NCBI GenBank assembly: GCA_900549475.1
Contig: UROF01000009.1
Span: 1 to 64,000 of the forward strand
Direction of reading: 5' to 3'
Source of the DNA: an uncultured Eubacteriales bacterium
Lineage (GTDB): Bacteria > Bacillota > Clostridia > Oscillospirales > Oscillospiraceae
DNA length: 64,000 nt
The position numbers and the translations under genes were made by a program. The notes under the pieces are model-generated. The model saw only the letters and a program-made list of their open reading frames with translations, was not told the origin of the DNA and ran no database searches. Of this stretch, positions 50,406 through 59,399 are shown piece by piece (within the stretch, counting starts at the first letter, position 1; each line of letters opens with the position of its first letter).

Positions 50406-50496
50406 GTCCGCACCCCTTGTGTAGGTAGCTTCTATGCGCACTTTATCTCCTAGCAGCAGCCCGTTGCCGCGGGCAGAGAAAAAGGAGGAAACGCGT

Positions 50497-51084
50497 ATGA
50501 AGCGTAACCAAAACGGCATCTTTTCCACCCGCAATCTGATCCTGATGGCGGCTCTGATCGCCATGCAGATCATCCTGGCCCGATTCCTCAGCATCCAGGC
50601 CAGCGACATTCTCCGCATCAGCTTTGAAAGCGTACCCATCGTTCTGGCCGGTATGTGGCTGGGCCCCCTCAGCGGTGCCATCGTAGCACTGATCGCTGAT
50701 ATCCTGGGCACTGTCCTCAGCGGCTACGGCATCTGGTTCCCCCCCATTGCACTTGGTCCCGTCCTGGTGGGCGTGATCTCCGGTCTGAGCACCAAGTATG
50801 TGTTCCACAGCGACCTGTCCTCCACCCGTGAGAGCTGGAAGGTAGTCGTTACCGTTCTGGTAGCGGGCATCGTCAACAGCTTCCTGGTGGGCACCGTCAC
50901 CACTACCATGTACAGCATCATCGTGATGGGCAACACCAACGCCTTCTCTGTGCTGCTGTGGACCAACTTCCTGGGCCGTTTGACCACTAAGCCTGTTACG
51001 ATCCTGGTGAACGCACTTCTGGTTGCCGTGGTGAACCGGGCTGTCTATCGTCCGGTAATCCGCCCCATCGTCCACCGGGCATAA
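50497..51084 (+). CDS. folT: Folate ECF transporter S component (FolT)
   Basis: A 195-residue membrane protein with five to six helices. It fits the FolT family of energy-coupling-factor substrate-binding subunits (RNLILMAALIAMQIILARFL, FESVPIVLAGMWLGPLSGA, ADILGTVLSGYG). Together with a shared EcfA/A'/T module encoded elsewhere it imports folate. The THF riboswitch directly upstream confirms the substrate. AAGGAGG at 50482-50488 precedes the ATG. Confidence 0.95.
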   Translation: MKRNQNGIFSTRNLILMAALIAMQIILARFLSIQASDILRISFESVPIVLAGMWLGPLSGAIVALIADILGTVLSGYGIWFPPIALGPVLVGVISGLSTKYVFHSDLSSTRESWKVVVTVLVAGIVNSFLVGTVTTTMYSIIVMGNTNAFSVLLWTNFLGRLTTKPVTILVNALLVAVVNRAVYRPVIRPIVHRA

Positions 51085-51159
51085 CCCATATATCCAATCA
51101 TCCTGCCGCCGGGCCATCCCCCGGCGGCAATTTCAGGGAAAGAAATCAGGTAATCATCC

Positions 51160-52422
51160 ATGACGTACAACGAAGCACTCACTTATATCCACAGCATCTG
51201 TTGGAAAGGCAGTAAATTGGGCCTGGAACGGACCCAGGAGCTGCTCCAGAAGCTGGGTAATCCCCAGAAGAAGCTGAAGTTTATCCACATTGCCGGTACC
51301 AACGGCAAGGGCTCCTGCGCCGCTATGCTCTCCTCCATTCTGGAGGAAGCAGGCTACCATGTCGGTCTGTACACCTCCCCCTTTATCAACCGTTTCAATG
51401 AGCGCATGCAGATCGATCACCAGAACATCCCCGACGATGAGCTGGCAGAGCTGACCGACTACATCCGTCCCTTTGCCGACAGCATGGCCGACTCCCCCAC
51501 GGAGTTTGAGCTGATCACTGCCCTGGCTATGGTCTACTTTGCCCGCCACAACTGTGACATCGTGGTGCTGGAGGTTGGTATGGGCGGCGCGCTGGACTCC
51601 ACCAATATCATCGACACCCCGGAGGCGGCGGTGATCATGGCGATGGGTCTGGACCATGTGAAGGAGCTGGGCCCCACCATGGCGGACATTGCCTCCGCCA
51701 AGGCTGGTATCATCAAGTCCGGCGGCGATGTGGTGATCTACGGCGGAAATCCGGAGGCAGACCCGGTATTTGAGCAGGTCTGCCAGGAGAAGGGCGCCCG
51801 ACTGCACAAAGCGGATTTCTCCGCCATTGTTCCTGGTCCCTTTGACCTGGACGGCCAGAGCTTTTCCTACGGCGGCTGGCAGGATCTGCGTATCCCTCTG
51901 GTGGGCGTCTACCAGATGCGTAATGCCGCAGTGGTGCTGGAAACGGTGAAAGTGCTGCGGAACAAGGGCTGGAACCTCTCTGACAAAGCGGTGGCCGACG
52001 GCCTTCGCCATACCCGCTGGCCCGCCCGGTTCGAAGTGCTGCGCCGGGACCCGGTGTTCATTGTAGACGGCGGCCACAACCCCCACGGCATCCGGGCTAC
52101 GGCGGAAAGCCTCCAGCGGCTGTTCCCGGGCAGAAAGTTCACCTTCGTTACCGGCGTCATGGCGGATAAGGATGTGGAATCCATTCTGGGCCTCATCGTC
52201 CCCCTGGCAGAGCAGTTTTTCACTGTCCGGCCTGACAATCCCCGGGCCATGTCCGCCGAGGAGCTGGCCCGCCGCATCCAGGCCATGGGCGTGAAAGCGA
52301 CCCCCTGCGCCAGTGTCCAGGAGGGCGTTGCCAAAGCTGTGGAGGCCGAGGGCAAAGACGGCGTTGCCTGTGCCCTGGGTTCCCTCTATATGAGCGGCGA
52401 TGTCCGCGCCTGTTTCCAGTAA
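51160..52422 (+). CDS. folC: Folylpolyglutamate synthase / dihydrofolate synthase
   Basis: A 420-residue Mur-ligase-like enzyme. The ATP-binding motif HIAGTNGKGSCAAM begins at about residue 44; EVGMGGALDSTN and DGGHNPHG are family signatures. It adds glutamates to folates in the cytoplasm, trapping cofactor brought in by FolT for the one-carbon pathway. It follows folT by 75 bases with a small GC-rich hairpin between, so the two probably share the riboswitch-controlled transcript. Confidence 0.95.
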   Translation: MTYNEALTYIHSICWKGSKLGLERTQELLQKLGNPQKKLKFIHIAGTNGKGSCAAMLSSILEEAGYHVGLYTSPFINRFNERMQIDHQNIPDDELAELTDYIRPFADSMADSPTEFELITALAMVYFARHNCDIVVLEVGMGGALDSTNIIDTPEAAVIMAMGLDHVKELGPTMADIASAKAGIIKSGGDVVIYGGNPEADPVFEQVCQEKGARLHKADFSAIVPGPFDLDGQSFSYGGWQDLRIPLVGVYQMRNAAVVLETVKVLRNKGWNLSDKAVADGLRHTRWPARFEVLRRDPVFIVDGGHNPHGIRATAESLQRLFPGRKFTFVTGVMADKDVESILGLIVPLAEQFFTVRPDNPRAMSAEELARRIQAMGVKATPCASVQEGVAKAVEAEGKDGVACALGSLYMSGDVRACFQ

Positions 52423-52425
52423 TGT

Positions 52426-52456
52426 AAATCGCCCCTGGCCCAGGGGCGATTTTTTT
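52426..52456 (+). terminator. Terminator after folC
   Basis: AAATCGCCCCTG pairs with CAGGGGCGATTT, with a run of seven T. Confidence 0.9.
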
Positions 52457-52537
52457 ACCCCGGCAGGCGGCTGCCCAACAGTCTGCCTGGTTTCCTCCGC
52501 CCGTCCGGCGGAAAATATCAAAAGAAGGATCAAAACT

Positions 52538-53482
52538 ATGAGCTTTACCTACAAAGGCCTGGAGGCCCAGTACACCCGCCACCTGATCACCGATGAGGAG
52601 CTGGACCGGCAGTTGGAGCGGCTGCGCCAGCAGACACCGAAAGTTACCCCCATCACCGATCGCAGCGCCCAGAACGGCGACACGGTGGAGCTGGATTACG
52701 CCGGTTTCTGTGATGGAGAGCAGTTCCCCGGCGGCACTGCGGAACACCAGTCCCTGGTGTTGGGCAGTGGGACCTTTATTCCCGGCTTTGAGGAGCAGCT
52801 CATAGGCTGCAACCCCGGAGATACTGTCACAGTGAAAGTCACCTTCCCCCAGCAGTATCACGCCCAGGAGCTGGCAGGAAAAGCCGCAGAGTTCCGCTGC
52901 ACCATCCATCAGATCACCCGGCAGAGCCCCTATGAAATGGGTGACGAGTTTGCTCAGATCGTAGGTCTGGATACTCTGGAGCATCTGCGGATCGATCTGC
53001 GCAGCAGACTTCAGGCCTACGCCGATCAGCGGGGCCAGATGGATCTGGAGGATCGTCTGATCCGCCAGGCTGCTTCTACGCTGGACATCCATCCCAGCCA
53101 GGAGGAGCTGGAGCAAGCTGTGGAGGAGCAGATGGAGACTCTCCGTGCTCAGCTGGCACAGCAGGGGCTGACCATGGAGATGTATTGTCAGTTCACCGGG
53201 AAAAGCGAGAATGAACTCCGTGAGGAGGCCCGTCCCGAAGCTCTGCAGCTTTTCAAAATCCACGCCGCTGTGGATGAGATCAGCCGGCTGGAGAAGATCG
53301 AGGTAACAGAGAAGGATGTGGCCGATGCCCTGGCGGAGATCTGCCAGCAAAACCATATCACCATGGAGCAGCTGCAGGCGGCCTACGACGAGGAATTTGC
53401 CGCCGCAGTGGCCCGTGGCATCCGGACCCGGAAGGTCATGACCTTGGTGAGAGAGGCCGCCCGGATCAGTAAAGAGCAGTGA
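52538..53482 (+). CDS. Trigger-factor-like FKBP peptidyl-prolyl isomerase lacking the ribosome-binding domain
   Basis: A 314-residue protein. Residues 1-45 form a short helical lead-in; an FKBP domain spans about 46-130 (GDTVELDYAGFCDGEQFPGGTA, FIPGFEEQLIGCNPGD); the rest is the helical trigger-factor C-terminal chaperone domain. The N-terminal ribosome-docking domain of normal trigger factor (about 430 residues) is absent. It probably works as a free cytoplasmic folding helper. AAGAAGGA precedes the ATG at 52538. Its placement between folC and fhs may be coincidental. Confidence 0.87.
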   Translation: MSFTYKGLEAQYTRHLITDEELDRQLERLRQQTPKVTPITDRSAQNGDTVELDYAGFCDGEQFPGGTAEHQSLVLGSGTFIPGFEEQLIGCNPGDTVTVKVTFPQQYHAQELAGKAAEFRCTIHQITRQSPYEMGDEFAQIVGLDTLEHLRIDLRSRLQAYADQRGQMDLEDRLIRQAASTLDIHPSQEELEQAVEEQMETLRAQLAQQGLTMEMYCQFTGKSENELREEARPEALQLFKIHAAVDEISRLEKIEVTEKDVADALAEICQQNHITMEQLQAAYDEEFAAAVARGIRTRKVMTLVREAARISKEQ

Positions 53483-53591
53483 GTTCCCCTTCCCCGGCAC
53501 CCAGCCCGGCCGGCAGGAAGCGCCCTGCAACGGCAGTCTGTAAAAGAGGCGAAAATATCGGGATAAATCTTGCTGATTTTGATAAATACTG

Positions 53592-53620
53592 TTGACTTCT
53601 TACCTATAGAGTGTTACAAT
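53592..53620 (+). promoter_or_regulatory. Sigma-A promoter of fhs
   Basis: TTGACT at 53592-53597 and TACAAT at 53615-53620, spacing 17. About 110 bases of leader follow; TCTTCGGAG (53699-53707) pairs with CTCCGAAGA (53718-53726) just before the ribosome site and could affect fhs translation. Confidence 0.82.
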
Positions 53621-53741
53621 ATAGCCGTTCCGTTAAATTATTAACGATGTGCGTCGGGAGTTGCGGACGATTGATGCACGGCGCTGAACAAAAACGATCT
53701 TCGGAGATGGTGAAAGGCTCCGAAGAAAAAGGAGGACTACT

Positions 53742-55550
53742 ATGGCAATCAATTTTACTGATGGCAAGTATGTAGACGAAAACGGCAGAGTTACTCTGGA
53801 CCCCACCGTATACAAAGACTGGCAGATCGCCGAGGAAGCGGAGAAGACCCTGCCCCCCGTGGAATATTTCCGGGAGAAGCTGGGCCTGCTGCCCGACGAG
53901 ATCATCCCCTACGGCAAGACTCCTAAGCTGGACTTCATCAAGATCATGAACCGCCTGAAGGATAAGCCCGACGGCAAGTTCATCGAAGTGACTGCCATTA
54001 CCCCCACCCCCCTGGGCGAGGGCAAGTCCACCACTTCTCTGGGCCTGATCGAAGGCCTGGGCAAACTGGGCAAGAACGTTGGCGGCTGCCTGCGTCAGCC
54101 CTCCGGCGGCCCCACCATGAACGTCAAGGGTACTGCGGCCGGCGGCGGCAACGCCCTGCTGATGCCCATGACCGAGTTCTCCCTGGGCCTCACCGGCGAC
54201 ATCAACGACATCATGAACGCCCACAACCTTGCCATGGTAGCCCTCAACGCCCGTATGCAGCATGAGCGCAATTACGATGACGAGCAGCTGGCCAAGCGTG
54301 GCCTCAAGCGCCTGGACATCGACCCCAAGCGCATCGAGATGGGCTGGGTCCTGGACTTCTGCGCCCAGGGTCTGCGTAACATCATCATCGGTATCGGCGG
54401 CCCCAAGGACGGCTACCTGATGGAGTCCAAGTTCGGCATCGCCGTGGGTTCCGAGCTGATGGCCATCCTGTCCGTGGCCCGGGATCTGAAGGATCTGCGG
54501 GAGCGTATCGGCAAGATCGTCGTGGCCTATGACCGCAAGGGCAACCCCGTCACTACCGAGGATCTGGAAGTGGCCGGCGCCATGACCGCCTGGATGCGCA
54601 ACACCATCAACCCCACCGTCTGCTACACCGTGGAGCATCAGCCCGTGCTGATCCACGCCGGCCCCTTTGCCAACATCGCCATCGGTCAGTCCTCCATCAT
54701 CGGCGATCGTCTGGCTCTGAAGCTGTTTGATTATCATGTCACCGAGTCCGGCTTCGCTGCCGACATCGGTTTTGAGAAGTTCTGGAACGTAAAGGCCCGT
54801 CTCTCCGGCCTGACCCCCAACGTGTCCGTGCTGGTGGCCACCATCCGCGCCCTGAAGATGCACGGCGGCGGCCCCGCTGTGGTAGCCGGCCGTCCCCTCC
54901 CCAAGGAGTATGTGGAGGAGAACCTGGAGCTGCTGGAGAAGGGCTGCGAGAACCTGTTCCACCATGTGAACACCATCAAGAAGTCCGGTATCGTCCCCGT
55001 GGTCTGCATCAACCAGTTCTACACCGATACCGACAACGAGATCGCTCTGATCCGCAAGCTCTGCAAGGAGCACGGCGTGCGCTGCGCCCTGAGCAACCAC
55101 TGGCGTTACGGCGGCGAGGGTGCCCTCGAGCTGGCTGAAGTGGTCATCGACGCCTGCCAGGAGAAGAACGAGATCAAGTTCCTCTATCCTCTGGAGATGC
55201 CTCTGCGTCAGCGCGTGGAGCTGATCGCCAAGGAAGTTTACGGCGCCGACGGCGTGGATTGGGCTCCTCTGGCTCTGGAGAAGGCCAAGCGCTTCGAGAG
55301 CGATCCCAAGTACGCTGACTACTGCACCATGATGGTCAAGACCCACCTGTCCCTGAGCCACGAGCCCTCCTGGAAGGGCGTGCCCAAGAACTGGCGGCTG
55401 CCCATCCGGGACATCCTGGAGTACGGCGGTGCCAAGTTCCTGTGCCCCATGGCCGGTACCATCTCCATGATGCCCGGTACCAGCTCCGATCCGGCCTACC
55501 GCCGCATCGACGTGGACACCGAGACTGGCAAGGTCTCCGGCCTGTTCTAA
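53742..55550 (+). CDS. fhs: Formate-tetrahydrofolate ligase
   Basis: A 602-residue enzyme with the P-loop TPTPLGEGKSTT at about residues 87-98 and conserved LRQPSGGPTMNVKG, GLTGDINDI and FANIAIGQSS. It joins formate to THF using ATP, the entry step of the methyl branch. Typical length is about 556; the extra residues lie mainly in an N-terminal extension (first 25 or so). AAGGAGG at 53729-53735 precedes the ATG. Followed by a terminator, then fchA and folD in pathway order. Confidence 0.97.
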   Translation: MAINFTDGKYVDENGRVTLDPTVYKDWQIAEEAEKTLPPVEYFREKLGLLPDEIIPYGKTPKLDFIKIMNRLKDKPDGKFIEVTAITPTPLGEGKSTTSLGLIEGLGKLGKNVGGCLRQPSGGPTMNVKGTAAGGGNALLMPMTEFSLGLTGDINDIMNAHNLAMVALNARMQHERNYDDEQLAKRGLKRLDIDPKRIEMGWVLDFCAQGLRNIIIGIGGPKDGYLMESKFGIAVGSELMAILSVARDLKDLRERIGKIVVAYDRKGNPVTTEDLEVAGAMTAWMRNTINPTVCYTVEHQPVLIHAGPFANIAIGQSSIIGDRLALKLFDYHVTESGFAADIGFEKFWNVKARLSGLTPNVSVLVATIRALKMHGGGPAVVAGRPLPKEYVEENLELLEKGCENLFHHVNTIKKSGIVPVVCINQFYTDTDNEIALIRKLCKEHGVRCALSNHWRYGGEGALELAEVVIDACQEKNEIKFLYPLEMPLRQRVELIAKEVYGADGVDWAPLALEKAKRFESDPKYADYCTMMVKTHLSLSHEPSWKGVPKNWRLPIRDILEYGGAKFLCPMAGTISMMPGTSSDPAYRRIDVDTETGKVSGLF

Positions 55551-55585
55551 GCCGACTGTACATCCTGCCCAGCTAACCGGTATAC

Positions 55586-55620
55586 AATCCCGGCGGCGAT
55601 TCCGCCGCCGGGATTCTTTT
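55586..55620 (+). terminator. Terminator after fhs
   Basis: AATCCCGGCGGCG pairs with CGCCGCCGGGATT, then CTTTT. Confidence 0.88.
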
Positions 55621-55747
55621 CACGGCAAGGCGTTTTTTGATGGATTTTGTAGCCTGTCCCTATACCGATCCCCAGGGAGGGCCACGCGCCGGCTTGCCGG
55701 GCGCATATTTTGAACCATTTCTTCATTTTATCATAAGGAGATCGATT

Positions 55748-56368
55748 ATGGATTTCGCCAATGCTTCCTGCAGAGAATTTGTCACCGTTCTGGCCTCCAA
55801 CGCCCCGGTCCCCGGCGGCGGCGGCGCTTCCGCCCTGGTGGCCGCTATCGGTACCGCCCTGGGCAACATGGTGGGTTCCCTCACCGTGGGCAAGAAGAAG
55901 TACGCCGACGTGGAGGAGGAGATCATCGCTCTGAAGGCCAAGTGCGATCAGCTGCAGCAGGATCTGCTGGATCAGATCGCCGCCGACGCCAAGGGCTTTG
56001 AGCCTCTGGCCAAGGCCTACGGTATCCCCAAGGACGACCCCAACCGGGACCAGATCCTGGAGGAGGCCACCCTGGTGGCCTGCCAGGTCCCCATGAAGAT
56101 CATGGAGCTGTGCTGCGAGGCCATTGAGGCCATTGCCGTGTTTGCCGCCAAGGGCAGCCGCCTGGCGGTCAGCGACGCCGGCTGCGGCGCCGTTTGCGTC
56201 AAGGGCGCCCTTCAGGCCGCCTCTCTCAATGTGTTCATCAACACCAAGACCCTGAAGAACCGTCAGGCCGCCGAGGAGATGAACGCCAAGTGCCTTGGCA
56301 TGCTGGATAAATACGGCGCCATGGCCGACGAGATCTTCGAGACGGTGAAGGCCGGCTTTTTCGCCTGA
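55748..56368 (+). CDS. fchA: Cyclodeaminase/methenyl-THF cyclohydrolase family protein (FchA-like)
   Basis: A 206-residue protein with the family core APVPGGGGASALVAAIGTALGNMVGSLT near the N-terminus and a mostly helical body. Members are formimino-THF cyclodeaminases or, as FchA, methenyl-THF cyclohydrolases. Between fhs and folD, the FchA role (10-formyl-THF to methenyl-THF) is the better fit. There is no histidine-degradation gene nearby to suggest formimino transfer. AAGGAG lies before the ATG at 55748. Confidence 0.9.
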   Translation: MDFANASCREFVTVLASNAPVPGGGGASALVAAIGTALGNMVGSLTVGKKKYADVEEEIIALKAKCDQLQQDLLDQIAADAKGFEPLAKAYGIPKDDPNRDQILEEATLVACQVPMKIMELCCEAIEAIAVFAAKGSRLAVSDAGCGAVCVKGALQAASLNVFINTKTLKNRQAAEEMNAKCLGMLDKYGAMADEIFETVKAGFFA

Positions 56369-56408
56369 GCCCCGTCTCCCCCTGAAAAAATAATGTGAGG
56401 TACATATC

Positions 56409-57290
56409 ATGGCTAAGCTGCTGTTAGGTAAAGAAGTCAACGAAAAACTCAATGCCCGGATCATTGCCGACTGCGAAGCGCTGAAGGCTCAGGGCATCCA
56501 GCCCACGCTGGGTATCATCCGCTGCGGCGAGCGGCCCGACGATCTCAGCTACGAGCGGGGCGCCACCAAGCGGGCGGAGACCCTGGGCGTGGCAGTGGAG
56601 AAGTTCCTGCTGCCGGAGGATGTGAGCAAGGAGGAGCTTCTCAAGGTCATCGACGAGATCAACGCCAATGACAAGATCCACGGCGTCCTTATGTTCCGGC
56701 CCCTGCCCAAGCATCTGAAGGCCGATCAGGATGAGATCTGCAACCGTCTGGACCCCAGAAAGGACGTGGACGGTATGACCGACGGCTCCAACGCCGGCGT
56801 GTTCATGGGGAAAGAGCTGGGCTTTGCCCCCTGCACCCCCGCCGCCTGCATGGAGATCCTGGACCACTACGGCATCGACTGCACCGGCAAGAAGGCAGTG
56901 GTCATCGGCCGCAGCCTGGTGGTAGGCAAGCCTGCCGCAATGATGCTCATGGGCAAGAACGCCACTGTCACCGTCTGCCACACCCGCACCAAGGATGTAC
57001 CTTCCGTGACCCGGGAGGCCGATATCCTGATTTCCGCCGCCGGTGTGCTCAATAGCCTCACCAAGGAGTATGTCCGGCCCGGCCAGATCGTGGTGGACGT
57101 GTCCATCAACTGGGACGCTGAGAAGATCAACGCCAAGGGCGGCAAGGGCGCTATTGCCGGCGACGCCGTATTTGAGGAAGTGGAGCCCATCGTCGAGGCC
57201 ATCACTCCCGTTCCCGGCGGCGTGGGTGCCGTCACCACCAGCGTACTGATCGGCCACGTGGTGGAGGCCGCCAAGCGCAGCGCCAAGTAA
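56409..57290 (+). CDS. folD: Methylene-THF dehydrogenase (FolD-like) with altered cyclohydrolase residues
   Basis: A 293-residue FolD-type enzyme with a complete NAD(P) Rossmann part (KKAVVIGRSLVVGKPAAMML, ADILISAAG) and PRKDVDGMTDGSNAG. In ordinary FolD the active site has Tyr-x3-Lys and a VQLPLP motif. Here the segment is SYERGATKR, with Ala at the lysine position and Lys two residues later, and the Gln motif reads MFRPLP. The dehydrogenase fold is intact, but cyclohydrolase activity may be weak or absent, which FchA next door would supply (inference). Confidence 0.93.
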   Translation: MAKLLLGKEVNEKLNARIIADCEALKAQGIQPTLGIIRCGERPDDLSYERGATKRAETLGVAVEKFLLPEDVSKEELLKVIDEINANDKIHGVLMFRPLPKHLKADQDEICNRLDPRKDVDGMTDGSNAGVFMGKELGFAPCTPAACMEILDHYGIDCTGKKAVVIGRSLVVGKPAAMMLMGKNATVTVCHTRTKDVPSVTREADILISAAGVLNSLTKEYVRPGQIVVDVSINWDAEKINAKGGKGAIAGDAVFEEVEPIVEAITPVPGGVGAVTTSVLIGHVVEAAKRSAK

Positions 57291-57333
57291 CATCCACCAT
57301 CTATTTTCCCGTGTTCGCAAGGAGGAATGATCT

Positions 57334-58164
57334 ATGAACCTGTTCACTGCGGCGGAAACTACCGCCAACTATTCCAACGCCGGAGCCGCTAAGACCAAGC
57401 TCTCTATTGCCAAGATGCTGCTTCTGGGCATCCTGGCCGGCTTTCTGATCGGCTTCCCCTCCTGCGTGACCAACATGGCCACCTATGCGCTGGACAACAA
57501 CAGCACCATCCGTATGGTATCCGGCCTTCTGTTTGCCTTTGGCCTGGGCATGGTGGTGATCACCGGTGCTGAGCTCTTTACCGGCAACACCCTTATCACC
57601 ATCAGCGTCCTGGATAAAAAGGCTACCCTGGCGGGTATGCTCCGCAACTGGGTGTTTGTATATATCGGCAACTTTATCGGCTCTATGGCCCTCTCCTTTA
57701 TCTGCGCCCAGTTCGGCTGGCTCAGCGCCGGCAGCAATGCCCTGGCCTCCTTCTCCATGAAGCTGGCAGTGGGCAAGATGACTATGCCCTTCCAGAACGC
57801 CTTCTTTATGGGCGTGCTGTGCAACATCCTGGTCACCATCGGTGTGCTGCTCTCCCTGTCCGGCAAGGACGGCATCAGCCGCTTTATCGGCGCCTGGGCC
57901 CCGGTGATGTTCTTCGTCACCTGCGGCTTCAACCACTCCATTGCCGACATGACCTACTGCATGCTGGGCCTGTTTGCCAAGAATGTCCCCGCCTATGTGG
58001 AGGCGGCTCAGTCCGCCGGTGTGGCTCTGGAGAACCTCACCTGGGGCAACTACTTTGTGGGCAACCTGATTCCCGTCACCCTGGGCAACCTGGTGGGCGG
58101 CGTGTGTGTAGGCGCCCTGTTCTGGTTCGCCTATCTGAAAGGAGCAGCCCGTGACAAAAAGTGA
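57334..58164 (+). CDS. Formate/nitrite channel family protein (FNT)
   Basis: A 276-residue protein with six membrane segments and the FNT pore motifs: FLIGFPSCVTNM, AELFTGNTL and GFNHSIADM, the last carrying the conserved pore His. In this setting it most likely moves formate in or out, supplying or relieving Fhs. It lies 43 bases after folD, and its 3' end overlaps the 5-formyl-THF cyclo-ligase gene by 14 bases. Confidence 0.9.
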   Translation: MNLFTAAETTANYSNAGAAKTKLSIAKMLLLGILAGFLIGFPSCVTNMATYALDNNSTIRMVSGLLFAFGLGMVVITGAELFTGNTLITISVLDKKATLAGMLRNWVFVYIGNFIGSMALSFICAQFGWLSAGSNALASFSMKLAVGKMTMPFQNAFFMGVLCNILVTIGVLLSLSGKDGISRFIGAWAPVMFFVTCGFNHSIADMTYCMLGLFAKNVPAYVEAAQSAGVALENLTWGNYFVGNLIPVTLGNLVGGVCVGALFWFAYLKGAARDKK

Positions 58165-58711
58165 GCTACGTGGAACCATCGCCACAGCAGTGAAGAATCT
58201 GTCCCCCACCTATTGTCAGGAGGCGGATGCTGCCATCTGCCGTCTGGTGACAAACTCCCCCGCCTATCAAAAGGCCCGGACCATTTTCTGCTATGTGGGC
58301 AGCGACCGGGAGATCGATACCACCGCCCTGCTGCGCTCCGCTTTTCAGGACGGTAAGATCCTCGCTGTCCCCCTCTGCACCACTCCCGGCATTATGGAAG
58401 CCCGGCAGGTCCAGGGGTTCAGTGATCTGGTCAGCGGCAAATACGGCATCCTGGCCCCTAAGCTCCACTGTCCCCTGGTGGAGCCCCAGGACTTCGACCT
58501 GGCCATTGTCCCCTGCTGCACCGGCAACGCCAAAGGGCAGCGTCTGGGCTACGGCGGCGGCTACTATGACCGCTATCTGCCCCGCATGAGCTGTCCCACC
58601 ATGCTGCTGTGCCGCAGCCGCCTGGTAACGGAGGATATCCCCGTGGAGGACCACGACGTTCTCATGACCTATCTGGTAACGGAACAGGGAATCACCCAGT
58701 GTCAGAAGTAA
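58151..58711 (+). CDS. 5-formyltetrahydrofolate cyclo-ligase
   Basis: A 186-residue protein with the family's C-terminal signature GQRLGYGGGYYDRYLP at about residues 132-147 and the N-terminal ATP-binding Lys/Arg. It converts 5-formyl-THF, a dead-end storage form, back to methenyl-THF with ATP, recycling cofactor for the pathway. The start is a GTG at 58151, 14 bases inside the channel gene, so translation is coupled. The 5-formyl-THF it consumes is a by-product of the same one-carbon reactions. Confidence 0.93.
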   Translation: MTKSELRGTIATAVKNLSPTYCQEADAAICRLVTNSPAYQKARTIFCYVGSDREIDTTALLRSAFQDGKILAVPLCTTPGIMEARQVQGFSDLVSGKYGILAPKLHCPLVEPQDFDLAIVPCCTGNAKGQRLGYGGGYYDRYLPRMSCPTMLLCRSRLVTEDIPVEDHDVLMTYLVTEQGITQCQK

Positions 58712-58731
58712 CCTGACAACCATATAAAAAC

Positions 58732-58773
58732 ACCGCAGGAAGAAATCATTTGCGTTTCTTCCTGCGGTATTTT
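58732..58773. terminator. Bidirectional terminator at the end of the folate block
   Basis: ACCGCAGGAAGAAA pairs perfectly with its complement around a 9-base loop. T-runs exist on both strands, so it ends the cyclo-ligase transcript and the converging yhcH-like one. Confidence 0.92.
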
Positions 58774-58789
58774 TCTGTATATGCGGTAT

Positions 58790-59245
58790 TCAGCGGCAGC
58801 GGACCTTTACCACGATCTTTTCCACAGCCTCCGGGGCATCTGCGAAATATCCCCGGGGCCGGTGGGCATCCTCCGGGAAGAGGATCACAAAGTCTCCCGC
58901 CTCCAACGGCACCCACTGCCCTTCCGTCTTTTCCTGCGTAAAGGCAATATCATTGGCCTGGTCATAGTCAAAGCCGGAGAGATCAGACACGGGCATAACG
59001 CCTACCTTCTCCCGGCCGGAGTAGACGTACTGAATGTCGATATACGCCCTGTGGCACTCCCAGGGGATATCAGCGTGGGGCTTGGAGTCATAGGACTGGA
59101 TGGAGGCAAAAACTTCCTCCCCGTCGATACCCGCCTGCCCCACCGGCGGGAAATTCTCCAGAGCGGCCAGGTAGGCCAGAGCCTGCCGGAAGCCGGGATA
59201 CTCATACAGCTGGGGGTCAATATGGTTGATATTTCCTGTAATCAT
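58790..59245 (-). CDS. YhcH/YjgK/YiaL family protein
   Basis: A 151-residue cupin-like protein (KENFPPVG-like motif NFPPVGQAGIDGEEVFASIQSY split by loops; DIPWECHRAYIDIQY; FPEDAHRP near the C-terminus). The conserved His and Glu residues suggest a metal site. The family is associated with sugar and sugar-acid breakdown, perhaps as an anomerase or isomerase. It is the distal gene of the catabolic group controlled by the LacI regulator, separated from the alcohol dehydrogenase by a hairpin. Confidence 0.88.
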   Translation of the reverse strand: MITGNINHIDPQLYEYPGFRQALAYLAALENFPPVGQAGIDGEEVFASIQSYDSKPHADIPWECHRAYIDIQYVYSGREKVGVMPVSDLSGFDYDQANDIAFTQEKTEGQWVPLEAGDFVILFPEDAHRPRGYFADAPEAVEKIVVKVRCR

Positions 59246-59310
59246 GGCAGCAAGTCCTTTCCATGTGGGTAACGCAGCCCTTCCGGAATACTCTTTCCGG
59301 GCTGAACAGA

Positions 59311-59339
59311 ATCAGGCGCCATCACTGATGGCGCCTGAT
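59311..59339 (-). other. Perfect 13-bp hairpin between the dehydrogenase and yhcH-like genes
   Basis: ATCAGGCGCCATC-ACT-GATGGCGCCTGAT. The T-tract on the minus strand is weak (TTCTGTTC), so it may be a partial terminator or an mRNA-stabilising element. Confidence 0.65.
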
Positions 59340-59399
59340 CCCGGCTAGGTTATCAAGAGGAAAACAAAAGAGTAAGCAAGAAAGTTAGGAGCAAACAAA

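Noticed and set aside
53620..53741. Second folate-sensing riboswitch (THF-II or ZTP) before fhs
   Set aside because: The leader has one simple hairpin and no match to the conserved cores of those classes.
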